DNA of 64,000 nucleotides from Enterobacter ludwigii (GTDB lineage Bacteria; Pseudomonadota; Gammaproteobacteria; Enterobacterales; Enterobacteriaceae). A model generated the notes under the pieces. It was given only the letters and a program-made list of their open reading frames with translations, did no database searches and had not been told where the DNA came from. The stretch is taken from assembly GCA_900068845.1 (NCBI GenBank), contig CEFQ01000010.1, positions 899,441 to 963,440 on the forward strand, written 5' to 3'. A program made the position numbers and the translations under genes. This document shows positions 25,727-33,397 of this stretch, piece after piece. Position 1 is the first letter of the stretch; every line of letters starts with the position of its first letter.

Positions 25727-26725
25727 ATGAAACCAGCCTTACGATTAGCCGGTGCATTGCTGTTGTCCTGTTGCGGACTCTCTGCACCTGCATTTGCAAC
25801 CGTTTATCCCCTACCAGCCGATAACAGCCGTTTAATTGGAGAGAATACGCTTACCACTGTGCCGGATGACAAACGGCCGTTAGAAAGCATTGCAGCGCGT
25901 TATAAGATAGGCATGCTGGGCATGCTGGAAGCGAACCCAGGCGTTGATCCCTGGCTGCCAAAAGCCGGCACACAATTAACCGTGCCGCTGCAGATGCTGC
26001 TGCCCGATGCGCCACGCGAAGGCATTGTCATCAACCTCGCAGAACTGCGGCTTTACTATTATCCGAAAGGTGAAGATCGCGTGGTGGTCTATCCGATTGG
26101 TATTGGCCAGTTGGGCGCCATGACGCCAACCATGGTCACCAGTATCAGCCAGAAAATCCCCAATCCTACCTGGACGCCGACCACCAATATCCGTAAGCGC
26201 TATGCCAAAGAGGGCATCACCTTGCCAGGCGTGGTGCCTGCAGGGCCAGATAACCCGATGGGGCTGTTTGCCATGCGTCTGGCGCGCGGCACTGGTCAAT
26301 ATTTGATTCACGGCACCAATGCCGACTTTGGTATTGGCATGCGCGTGAGTTCTGGCTGCATTCGCCTGCGACCTGATGATATTGAAGCGTTGTTCAACAG
26401 CGTGCCGAAAGGCACGCGCGTGCAGGTCATCAATCAGCCAATCAAGTATGCGATTGAGCCCGATGGTAAGCGCTACGTTGAAGTGCATCAGCCTTTATCA
26501 CGCAATGATAAGGACGATCCGCAAAGCATGCCAATTGCGCAGTCTGCGCAGCTGAAAGCCTTCTCAAAGAGCGACAAGAGCGATACGGCGTTGATTAAGG
26601 AAGTGATAGCACGACGTTCAGGCATGCCAGTGCTGGTAAGCAGTGGTGAGCCGGTAACAGATGAGAGCGCCGTGCCGACGGAGAAGGGTGCTGAAGCGAA
26701 AGGTGTGGCGGAAGCGCAACCCTGA
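25727..26725 (+). CDS. ldtE: L,D-transpeptidase LdtE
   Basis: Periplasmic L,D-transpeptidase that forms 3-3 crosslinks in peptidoglycan. The ATG at 25727 gives 332 aa with a clear signal peptide (LRLAGALLLSCCGLSAPAFA). A LysM-like segment (about 55-100, LESIAARYKIGMLGMLEANP) precedes the YkuD domain (about 100-240), with the catalytic motif HGTNADFGIGMRVSSGCIRL and Cys211. The C-terminal tail is low complexity and Glu/Ala-rich. Its neighbour lpp encodes the protein anchored by sister enzymes, as in E. coli. Confidence 0.94.
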   Translation: MKPALRLAGALLLSCCGLSAPAFATVYPLPADNSRLIGENTLTTVPDDKRPLESIAARYKIGMLGMLEANPGVDPWLPKAGTQLTVPLQMLLPDAPREGIVINLAELRLYYYPKGEDRVVVYPIGIGQLGAMTPTMVTSISQKIPNPTWTPTTNIRKRYAKEGITLPGVVPAGPDNPMGLFAMRLARGTGQYLIHGTNADFGIGMRVSSGCIRLRPDDIEALFNSVPKGTRVQVINQPIKYAIEPDGKRYVEVHQPLSRNDKDDPQSMPIAQSAQLKAFSKSDKSDTALIKEVIARRSGMPVLVSSGEPVTDESAVPTEKGAEAKGVAEAQP

Positions 26726-26754
26726 TTCCGGACCAGAGAAACGCAGAATCAGGA

Positions 26755-26788
26755 CAAAAAAAATGGTGCCACATGGGCACCATTTTTC
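26755..26788. terminator. Bidirectional terminator between ldtE and lpp
   Basis: AATGGTGCC-ACA(T)-GGGCACCATT stem flanked by eight A on the left and five T on the right. It serves lpp on the minus strand (13 nt after its stop) and ldtE on the plus strand. Confidence 0.92.
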
Positions 26789-26800
26789 AAACCAGAACTC

Positions 26801-27037
26801 TTACTTACGGTAAGAGTGAGCCTGGTTGTCCAGACGCTGGTTAGCACGAGCTGCGTCATCTTTAGCAGCCTGAACGTCAGAACGGATTGCGTTCACGTCG
26901 TTGCTCAGCTGATCAACTTTAGCGTTCAGAGTCTGAACGTCTGAAGACAGTTGGTCGATTTTAGCGTTGCTTGAGCAACCAGCCAGCATAGTTGAAGCCA
27001 GGACTACCGCGCCCAGTACCAGTTTAGTACGATTCAT
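26801..27037 (-). CDS. lpp: Major outer membrane (Braun) lipoprotein
   Basis: Abundant trimeric lipoprotein that links the outer membrane to peptidoglycan. The 78-aa precursor has lipobox LAGC (Cys21), a mature 58-residue heptad-repeat helix (DQLSSDVQTL, DQLSNDVNAI repeats) and C-terminal Lys78, the residue joined to peptidoglycan. The promoter and 5' leader are almost identical to those of E. coli lpp, and a strong terminator follows, matching very high expression. Confidence 0.99.
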   Translation of the reverse strand: MNRTKLVLGAVVLASTMLAGCSSNAKIDQLSSDVQTLNAKVDQLSNDVNAIRSDVQAAKDDAARANQRLDNQAHSYRK

Positions 27038-27081
27038 TCTTTATACCCTCTAGATTGAGTTAATCTCCATGTAGCGTTACA

Positions 27082-27111
27082 AGTATTACACAAAGCTTTT
27101 TGAGTTGAGAA
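27082..27111 (-). promoter_or_regulatory. lpp promoter
   Basis: On the minus strand, TTCTCA (-35, 27106-27111), a 17-bp spacer and TAATAC (-10) within TAATACT (27082-27088) are followed by TTGTAACGCTACATGGAG and a leader containing CTAGAGGGTAT before the start. An AT-rich UP-like tract lies upstream. The block is conserved with E. coli as recalled. Confidence 0.88.
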
Positions 27112-27292
27112 TAAATTTTTGATGAGAACATGCTTAAATTTGATCGTTCGCTCAAAGAAACAGCATTTAACAGAAGATGATGAAAATAATTAGCTAAAAC
27201 AGAGAGATTTAATCGGACTAACCTTAATCATACGAGATTTTGAATAGTTAATTTCGATTGGAAATTTCTGGCTTTTGTATTACGACAGCAAT

Positions 27293-27322
27293 AAAAAAAG
27301 CGCCTGCAAAAGGCGCTTTTTA
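27293..27322 (-). terminator. Terminator after pykF
   Basis: AAGCGCC / GGCGCTT stem, A-run on the left and T-run on the right in the plus reading, so it works on the minus strand 20 nt after the pykF stop. The gap from here to lpp (27112-27292) is AT-rich and shows no gene. Confidence 0.9.
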
Positions 27323-27341
27323 ATAAAAATTCAGTTGCTAA

Positions 27342-28754
27342 TCAGATTACGTGTACGGAAGCGGTATTTGTCGTTCCGCTTGGTACTAATGCACCTGAAA
27401 CCATCACCACAACATCGCCTTTCTGCGCATATCCGCTTTCCAGCGCCATTTCTTTACCAATGCGGTAGAAATCATCAGTTGAGGCAATTTCAGTTACCAG
27501 ATGCGTTTCGATACCTTTGCTCAGTATCAGCTGGCGCGCGGTGGTTTCGTTGGTGGTGAGCGCCAGAATGGTGGCATCCGGGAAATACTTACGGATGGCT
27601 TTGGCTGATTTACCGCCTTCGGTGGCTACAACAATGAGTGGTGCTTCCAGCTTCTCTGCCGTCTCAACCGCACCGCGGCAAACCGCTTCGGTGATGCGCA
27701 GCTTACGTGAGTCTTGCAGCGAATCGATGCGGGATTTCATCACGCGATCGGTACGCTCACAGATGGTCGCCATGATGGTGACCGACTCCAGCGGATAGCG
27801 GCCTTTCGCACTCTCACCCGACAGCATCACGGCATCAGTCCCATCAAGGATGGCGTTAGCGACGTCGCCAGCTTCCGCGCGAGTAGGGCGTGGGTTCTTG
27901 ATCATTGAATCCAGCATCTGTGTAGCGGTGATCACCACTTTGCGTGCTTTATTACACTTCTTGATCATCATCTTCTGCGCGAAGATCACTTCTTCAACCG
28001 GGATCTCTACGCCGAGGTCACCACGGGCAACCATGATGCCGTCTGACGCTTCGAGGATCTCGTCGAAGTTGTTCAGGCCTTCCTGATTCTCGATTTTCGA
28101 GATGATCTGAATGTGCTCGCCGCCATGCGCTTTCAGGTGCTCACGGATTTCCAGCACGTCAGAACGCTTACGGATAAACGAAGCGGCGACGAAATCAACG
28201 TTTTGCTCGCAACCGAAGATCAGGTCGCGCTTATCTTTTTCCGCCAGTGCAGGCAGCTGAATGGAAACGCCCGGCAGGTTCACGCCTTTGTTTTCACCCA
28301 GATCGCCATTGTTCAGAACATTACACACCACGGAGTTTTCAGTGACTTCAGTGACCTGCATTCCGATCAAGCCATCGTCGACCAGCACGGTGTTGCCAAT
28401 TTTCAAATCTTCGGTGAAACCGGCGTAGGTCACGGCAACACGTTCGCTGTTACCAATCACCGACTGATCGGTGGTGAAGGTGAAGGTCTGGCCAGCTTTC
28501 AACGACACATCGTTGCCGCCTTCCAGTTTCATGGTGCGAATTTCCGGACCTTTGGTGTCCAGCAAAATAGCGGCCTGACGACCGGTTTTTTCCATTACGG
28601 CACGCATGTTGGTGATGCGTTGACCATGTTCAGCGTAATCCCCATGTGAGAAGTTCAGGCGCATTACGTTCATGCCTGCTTCCAGCAATTGGGTCAGCAT
28701 CTCTTCAGATTCGGTTTTTGGACCGATAGTACAAACGATTTTGGTCTTTTTCAT
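27342..28754 (-). CDS. pykF: Pyruvate kinase I
   Basis: Fructose-1,6-bisphosphate-activated pyruvate kinase, converting PEP and ADP to pyruvate and ATP. The ATG at 28754 gives 470 aa, as in E. coli PykF. Visible: N-terminal KTKIVCTIGPKTES, active-site signature IISKIENQEGLNNF with the catalytic lysine, and MVARGDLGVEIP. The 238-nt leader contains a Cra palindrome directly after the promoter, so Cra should repress it when fructose-phosphates are low. Confidence 0.98.
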   Translation of the reverse strand: MKKTKIVCTIGPKTESEEMLTQLLEAGMNVMRLNFSHGDYAEHGQRITNMRAVMEKTGRQAAILLDTKGPEIRTMKLEGGNDVSLKAGQTFTFTTDQSVIGNSERVAVTYAGFTEDLKIGNTVLVDDGLIGMQVTEVTENSVVCNVLNNGDLGENKGVNLPGVSIQLPALAEKDKRDLIFGCEQNVDFVAASFIRKRSDVLEIREHLKAHGGEHIQIISKIENQEGLNNFDEILEASDGIMVARGDLGVEIPVEEVIFAQKMMIKKCNKARKVVITATQMLDSMIKNPRPTRAEAGDVANAILDGTDAVMLSGESAKGRYPLESVTIMATICERTDRVMKSRIDSLQDSRKLRITEAVCRGAVETAEKLEAPLIVVATEGGKSAKAIRKYFPDATILALTTNETTARQLILSKGIETHLVTEIASTDDFYRIGKEMALESGYAQKGDVVVMVSGALVPSGTTNTASVHVI

Positions 28755-28966
28755 GTCAGGTTTTCTATAAGTTGTGATGGATGATAAAGGTCGGAATTCG
28801 ATGCGCATGGCACCGAAGTGAGAATAGTTATGGTGTTGGAACGGATTTCACAGAAATAAGAATAGGAGACGAAAGCAAAGCGTGCAGAGAAGTTATGCAG
28901 TACGCGAGGGAACTGAGTTATCAGTGTTGCGCAAATCATTGGAGTTGTTTGCATAGGCACGTTAGC

Positions 28967-28982
28967 GCTGAAACCTTTCAGG
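28967..28982. promoter_or_regulatory. Cra (FruR) operator of pykF
   Basis: GCTGAAACCTTTCAGG, with near-perfect palindrome CTGAAACC/TTTCAG, matches the Cra consensus (GCTGAAWCNNTTCAGC-like). It lies about 10-25 nt downstream of the predicted transcription start, a repressing position. Confidence 0.82.
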
Positions 28983-28998
28983 TGGAACAACGCGGCAT

Positions 28999-29027
28999 AG
29001 TATAGTCGCTAAGTATGCGAAAACCAA
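28999..29027 (-). promoter_or_regulatory. pykF promoter
   Basis: Minus-strand -35 TTGGTT (29022-29027), exactly 17-bp spacer, -10 TATACT (28999-29004). The start would be near 28992, giving a leader of about 240 nt. Confidence 0.78.
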
Positions 29028-29096
29028 TATAAAAGCGGCGTAAGAAAGACGATGCAGATCAAGAAAAGGGTGTTGCGCAAGGAGAAAAAACCAGAG

Positions 29097-29173
29097 TGGT
29101 GCGCTCTAATGGACTCGAACCATCGACCCCCACCATGTCAAGGTGGTGCTCTAACCAACTGAGCTAAGAGCGC
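29097..29173 (-). tRNA. tRNA-Val (GAC), type A copy 1
   Basis: 77 nt including encoded CCA. Acceptor stem GCGCTCT/AGAGCGC, D arm AGCTCAGTTGGTTAGAGC, anticodon stem CCACC/GGTGG with loop TTGACAT (anticodon GAC), T loop TTCGAGT. It is last gene of the array in the direction of transcription. Confidence 0.97.
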
Positions 29174-29192
29174 ATTCAGGAAATTCACTAAT

Positions 29193-29269
29193 TGGTGCGT
29201 CCGAGTGGACTCGAACCACCGACCCCCACCATGTCAAGGTGGTGCTCTAACCAACTGAGCTACGGACGC
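29193..29269 (-). tRNA. valV: tRNA-Val (GAC), type B copy 1
   Basis: 77 nt with CCA. Acceptor stem GCGTCCG/CGGACGC, anticodon loop TTGACAT. The sequence equals E. coli tRNA-Val2A (valV) as recalled. It shares the D and anticodon arms with type A but differs in the acceptor and T stems. Confidence 0.97.
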
Positions 29270-29272
29270 ACT

Positions 29273-29349
29273 TGGTGCGCTCTAATGGACTCGAACCATC
29301 GACCCCCACCATGTCAAGGTGGTGCTCTAACCAACTGAGCTAAGAGCGC
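29273..29349 (-). tRNA. tRNA-Val (GAC), type A copy 2
   Basis: Identical in sequence to the copy at 29097-29173; 176 bp repeat period. Anticodon GAC, CCA encoded. Confidence 0.97.
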
Positions 29350-29368
29350 ATTCAGGAAATTCACTAAT

Positions 29369-29445
29369 TGGTGCGTCCGAGTGGACTCGAACCACCGACC
29401 CCCACCATGTCAAGGTGGTGCTCTAACCAACTGAGCTACGGACGC
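29369..29445 (-). tRNA. valV: tRNA-Val (GAC), type B copy 2
   Basis: Identical to the copy at 29193-29269; 176 bp repeat period. Anticodon GAC, CCA encoded. Confidence 0.97.
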
Positions 29446-29448
29446 ACT

Positions 29449-29525
29449 TGGTGCGCTCTAATGGACTCGAACCATCGACCCCCACCATGTCAAGGTGGTG
29501 CTCTAACCAACTGAGCTAAGAGCGC
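29449..29525 (-). tRNA. tRNA-Val (GAC), type A copy 3
   Basis: Identical to the other type A copies and first in the transcript, 31 nt after the -10 hexamer. Anticodon GAC, CCA encoded. Confidence 0.97.
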
Positions 29526-29555
29526 AACACGCTGTCAGGGCGACAGCGGGGACGA

Positions 29556-29584
29556 ATATTAACGGCAGGTCGTGATGCTGGCAA
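29556..29584 (-). promoter_or_regulatory. Promoter of the tRNA-Val array
   Basis: Minus-strand -35 TTGCCA (29579-29584), 17-bp spacer, -10 TAATAT (29556-29561), followed by a GC-rich discriminator TCGTCCCCGC typical of stringently controlled stable RNA promoters. Confidence 0.85.
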
Positions 29585-29605
29585 GGGGAAAAAGTGTTTT
29601 TCCCC
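29585..29605. repeat. Perfect hairpin between mdtK and the tRNA promoter
   Basis: GGGGAAAAA-GTG... forms a 9-bp perfect inverted repeat with TTTTTCCCC and a 3-nt loop, abutting the -35 of the tRNA promoter. It may weaken read-through from mdtK, 74 nt upstream, but lacks a canonical T tract. Confidence 0.65.
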
Positions 29606-29678
29606 CACGACTGACCAGCAACTGTGCTATGCGTCGTTTTTTTCGCCATTACCCGCCAATTTACGTGCCTTCAGCCAC

Positions 29679-31052
29679 TTAGCGTGCAGCACGCGCGAGG
29701 ATGACCTGTGCAGGTAAGCGCTGCAAACGACGGATACGCCAAATCATCATCACTGCCGCTGAAGTCAGGCCGATAATAAAGCCGCACCAGAAACCGGCTG
29801 GGCCTAATTTCGGTAATACCCAGTCCGTCATCGCCAGCACATAACCTACCGGTAATCCCAGCACCCAATAAGCAATAAAGGTAATAAAGAAGATCGAGCG
29901 CGTATCTTTATACCCGCGCAAAATACCGCTGCCAATCACCTGAATCGAATCTGAGAATTGATAGATCGCCGCCAGCAGCATCAACTGCGCGGCAAGGGTA
30001 ATCACTTCCGGATTGGTGGTATAAAGTGCGGCAATATCGTGACGAAAAATCACGGTAAACAGCGCGGTGAGACCTGCCATGCTGATGCCCACGCCTTGTC
30101 CGGTCCAGGCGGCGACGCGCGCCTGTTCGGCCGAACCTTGTCCGAGTCGATAGCCAACACGAATGGTGGTCGCCACGCCAAGTGAAAGGGGCAACACGAA
30201 CATCAACGAACTGAAGTTAAGCGCGATTTGGTGGCCAGCCACTTTCACGATGCCGAGCGGTGATACCAGCAGCGCGACCACAGCAAATAGCGTGACCTCA
30301 AAGAACAGCGCTAATGCCACCGGCAAACCCAGCGTGAACAGACGTGACAAAATGGCGCGTGATGGTGCGGACCAGCGCGTTTTCATACGAATGTCGCGCA
30401 TACTTGCCATGCGTTTCACCCAGAAGCGCATCACCAAAAACATCACCCAATAGACCGATGCTGTCGCCACGCCGCAGCCTACGCCGCCCAGGGCCGGCAT
30501 ACCAAAATGGCCGTAAATAAAGACATAGTTAAGCGGAATGTTCACCATCAGGCCGAGAAAGCCAAGCAGCATCGCCGGTTTGGTTTTCGACAAACCTTCA
30601 CATTGGTTGCGCATCACCTGGAACAGCAGATAACCCGGCGCACCCCACAGTAATGCATGGAGGTATCCTTCAGCTTTGGCGGCCAATTCGGGATCAATGT
30701 CATGCATGGTGTTAATCAGATAACCGGCGTTCCACAGCACGACCATAATCAACAGCGCGACAGCCATTGCCATCCAGTAACCCTGGCGCACTTGTTCCGC
30801 GATACGTTCGCGTCGTCCTGAACCGTTGAGTTGCGCAACGGTAGGCGTCAAAGCCAGTAGAAGACCATGACCAAACAGAATGGCGGGAAGCCAGATAGAG
30901 GTGCCGACAGCAACGGCGGCCATATCCGTGGCGCTTACCGCACCGGCCATAACAGTATCTACAAATCCCATCGCAGTCTGGGCTACCTGAGCAAGGATGA
31001 CCGGAATCGCGAGGGCCAGCAATTGACGCGCTTCTGTAAAATACTTCTGCAC
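29679..31052 (-). CDS. mdtK: Multidrug efflux MATE transporter MdtK (NorM)
   Basis: Inner-membrane cation/drug antiporter of the MATE family, exporting fluoroquinolones, dyes and other cationic compounds. The 457-aa length equals E. coli MdtK, with twelve hydrophobic segments in two halves. N-terminal signature: LAIPVILAQVAQTAMGFVDT. It ends before the tRNA array and is divergent from ribC across 198 nt. Confidence 0.96.
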   Translation of the reverse strand: MQKYFTEARQLLALAIPVILAQVAQTAMGFVDTVMAGAVSATDMAAVAVGTSIWLPAILFGHGLLLALTPTVAQLNGSGRRERIAEQVRQGYWMAMAVALLIMVVLWNAGYLINTMHDIDPELAAKAEGYLHALLWGAPGYLLFQVMRNQCEGLSKTKPAMLLGFLGLMVNIPLNYVFIYGHFGMPALGGVGCGVATASVYWVMFLVMRFWVKRMASMRDIRMKTRWSAPSRAILSRLFTLGLPVALALFFEVTLFAVVALLVSPLGIVKVAGHQIALNFSSLMFVLPLSLGVATTIRVGYRLGQGSAEQARVAAWTGQGVGISMAGLTALFTVIFRHDIAALYTTNPEVITLAAQLMLLAAIYQFSDSIQVIGSGILRGYKDTRSIFFITFIAYWVLGLPVGYVLAMTDWVLPKLGPAGFWCGFIIGLTSAAVMMIWRIRRLQRLPAQVILARAAR

Positions 31053-31250
31053 GTAACACCTGCTTAATTAAAGAAGAGAGTGGGGCGAAATCCCCAAAGA
31101 ATGCGCGGCATAGTGTAGCGGCAGTGTTGGCTTCCGCCAAACATTGATCGCATTTTGTTTAGCAAGTTGTGTAAAGTTTGAACCCCGCCAAATTAAGCTG
31201 CCGCCGACAAGCTGTGATAAACTGACGCAAACTTTGCAGAGGCTGAGATT

Positions 31251-31895
31251 ATGTTTACTGGAATTGTGCAAGGCACGGCAGAAATTGTCGGCATTGAAGA
31301 GAAAGATCTGTTTCGTACCCATATTGTGCGCTTACCGGACGATCTGTTACCGGGACTGGCGCTGGGCGCATCGGTGGCACATAACGGCTGCTGTCTGACC
31401 GTGACCGGGATTAACGGCGATCTGGTTAGCTTCGATCTGATTAAAGAAACATTGCGTATTACCAACCTGGGTGAATTAAAGGTGGGTGATGTCGTGAATA
31501 TTGAGCGTGCAGCGAAGTTTAGCGATGAAATTGGCGGTCACTTAATGTCTGGCCATATTATGACCACGGCGGAAATCTGCAAAATCATCCAGTCAGAAAA
31601 CAACCGCGAAATCTGGTTTAAATTACAGGACGCCACGCAGATAAAATATATTCTGCATAAAGGTTTCGTCGGCATCGATGGAATCAGTTTAACCGTGGGC
31701 GACGTGACGAAAAGCAAATTCTGTGTGCATCTGATTCCAGAAACGCTGGAGCGCACCACGCTAGGCGCGAAGAAGTTTGGTCATAAGGTCAATATTGAGA
31801 TTGATCCTCATACTCAAGCAATTGTGGAAACGGTTGAACGCGTTTTAGCGCAGCGTGAAGCCGCCGCACTGGCGCAGCTTGATAGCGCAGAATAA
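31251..31895 (+). CDS. ribC: Riboflavin synthase alpha subunit
   Basis: Last step of riboflavin biosynthesis: dismutates two 6,7-dimethyl-8-ribityllumazine molecules. The 214-aa protein has the two tandem lumazine-binding beta-barrel repeats (MFTGIVQGTAEIVGI at residue 1; GGHLMSGHIMTTAEI near 97) and a trimerising C-terminal helix. The RBS is AGAGGCTGAG. I saw no FMN riboswitch upstream. The symbol ribE is also used for this enzyme. Confidence 0.97.
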   Translation: MFTGIVQGTAEIVGIEEKDLFRTHIVRLPDDLLPGLALGASVAHNGCCLTVTGINGDLVSFDLIKETLRITNLGELKVGDVVNIERAAKFSDEIGGHLMSGHIMTTAEICKIIQSENNREIWFKLQDATQIKYILHKGFVGIDGISLTVGDVTKSKFCVHLIPETLERTTLGAKKFGHKVNIEIDPHTQAIVETVERVLAQREAAALAQLDSAE

Positions 31896-31903
31896 TGCGG
31901 TTT

Positions 31904-31928
31904 AAAAAGGCGCCATGCGGCGCCTTGA
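31904..31928 (-). terminator. Terminator between ribC and cfa
   Basis: Perfect 8-bp stem AAGGCGCC / GGCGCCTT, loop ATGC. The T-run (five T) follows on the minus strand, so it mainly ends cfa, 18 nt after its stop; it may also weakly stop ribC. Confidence 0.85.
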
Positions 31929-31946
31929 TTCATTTCCAGATGCGCA

Positions 31947-33095
31947 TTAACGCGCAACGCGTAATCCGCCATCCTTGCCACGACTAAACACCACCTGCCA
32001 CAGCTGAATATCACGGGCACGAAACGCACCGGCGCAGGCATTGAGATAGTAATCGAACATACGTTTAAAACGTTCGCCATATTTCTCGGCCAGTTGCGGC
32101 CAGCCAGCCTGAAAACGGTCGTACCACGCCATTAACGTTGTATCGTAATCCGTGCCAAAATTATGCCAGTCTTCCATAACGAAATGTGGCTCACTGGCGT
32201 CCGCGATTTGTCGAACCGACGGCAAACAACCGTTCGGGAAGATATATTTATCAATCCACGGATCGACATTCATATCTGTCGTGAGGGCACCAATGGTGTG
32301 CAGCAAAAATATGCCGTCTGGCTTGAGATTGCGGTCAGCAACATCAAAATAAGTGGCATAGTTTTTCGGCCCGACATGCTCAAACATACCGACGGAGACG
32401 ATGCGATCATATTGATTATTAAGATCGCGATAATCCTGCAGCAAAATAGTGACATCTAAACCTTCACAGCGTTGTTGAGCCATTTTTTGCTGTTCGGCTG
32501 AAATCGTTACGCCATGCACCGTTACGCCATAGTGGCGCGCCGCATATTCTGCCAGCCCGCCCCAGCCACAACCGATATCCAACAGCGTCATGCCCGGTTC
32601 CAGTTGTAACTTGCGGCAAATCAGATCCAGTTTTGCCTGCTGCGCATTTTCCAATGTTTCGGCATCTTTCCAGTAGCCGCAGGAATATTGCATATAAGGG
32701 TCAAGCATTAATGAGAAAAGATCATTGCCGAGATCGTAATGTTCTTTACCGACAATCCAGGCACGTTTTTTTGATTGCAAATTAGTGAGACGCGCAGCTG
32801 CAATGCGCAACGTATCTTTAAAATGCCGCGGTAATTGTTGGTCCAGATGATGTTTTAATACGCGATGGAAGAACATATCGAGTTGTTCACACTCCCACCA
32901 GCCGTCCATGTAACTTTCACCCAAGCCGAGAGAACCTTCCTCAAGAACGCGTTTAAAAAAATCTGGATGCTTTACCTGAATATCCCAGGGACGAGTGCCA
33001 TTAACTGCAATATCTGCGCGCTCTAGCAGTTCATTGACGATCCGATACCAGTGGTTTTCTTCAAGGCTCACTTCTTCTATAACAGATGAACTCAT
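31947..33095 (-). CDS. cfa: Cyclopropane-fatty-acyl-phospholipid synthase
   Basis: Methylates unsaturated acyl chains of membrane phospholipids with S-adenosylmethionine to form cyclopropane rings, protecting cells from acid. The ATG at 33095, preceded by GGAGAAGCT, gives 382 aa exactly as in E. coli; the upstream in-frame start adds 31 unmatched residues. The SAM site is LLDIGCGWGGLAEYAARHYG (about 167-186); EHYDLGNDLFSLMLDPYMQY and CLPSVRQI are also family blocks. In E. coli cfa has a stationary-phase promoter; none is assigned here. Confidence 0.97.
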   Translation of the reverse strand: MSSSVIEEVSLEENHWYRIVNELLERADIAVNGTRPWDIQVKHPDFFKRVLEEGSLGLGESYMDGWWECEQLDMFFHRVLKHHLDQQLPRHFKDTLRIAAARLTNLQSKKRAWIVGKEHYDLGNDLFSLMLDPYMQYSCGYWKDAETLENAQQAKLDLICRKLQLEPGMTLLDIGCGWGGLAEYAARHYGVTVHGVTISAEQQKMAQQRCEGLDVTILLQDYRDLNNQYDRIVSVGMFEHVGPKNYATYFDVADRNLKPDGIFLLHTIGALTTDMNVDPWIDKYIFPNGCLPSVRQIADASEPHFVMEDWHNFGTDYDTTLMAWYDRFQAGWPQLAEKYGERFKRMFDYYLNACAGAFRARDIQLWQVVFSRGKDGGLRVAR

Positions 33096-33322
33096 AGCTT
33101 CTCCATCACCTTCCGATCTGAACCTGAGAAAAAGAATAGCCAATTTCCCAAGACCTGTGAGAGAACTCACGGAAAACCCGTGCGCCAAAAATCCGACGTT
33201 TTACAGAGGTATGAATTTGAATAGAAAAGTTGGACGTAACACTGGAGTATCGTGCAGACGCCATCCCGCGACAGGGTCGCTAAAGGTATTACATTTATAT
33301 TATTGATTTAATACAGAATTAC

Positions 33323-33353
33323 TGACCCACTGAGTATATGCTCACGTGGGTCA
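33323..33353. terminator. Hairpin downstream of punC
   Basis: TGACCCAC...GTGGGTCA with an inner TGAG/CTCA pair forms a stem of 12 bp with one bulged base, 45 nt after the punC stop. It lacks a clear T-run. The rest of 33096-33397 (cfa leader and promoter region) is AT-rich and shows no gene. Confidence 0.55.
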
Positions 33354-33397
33354 ATATTCAACGGGTGATCGTTAGTTTGCTAACGAAAATCGTTGCC

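Larger units (their letters stand above)
29097..29525. repeat. Tandem 176-bp repeat of the valine tRNA module
   Basis: The A and B tRNA genes with their spacers repeat at exactly 176 bp (starts 29097, 29273, 29449 for A; 29193, 29369 for B). Spacers are also identical between units (TTCAGGAAATTCACTAAT between A and B in the plus reading), showing recent duplication or gene conversion. Confidence 0.95.

Noticed and set aside
29097..29525. Repeats with regular spacing that might suggest a CRISPR array
   Set aside because: Each unit folds as a tRNA with GAC anticodon and encoded CCA, and spacers are identical rather than unique.
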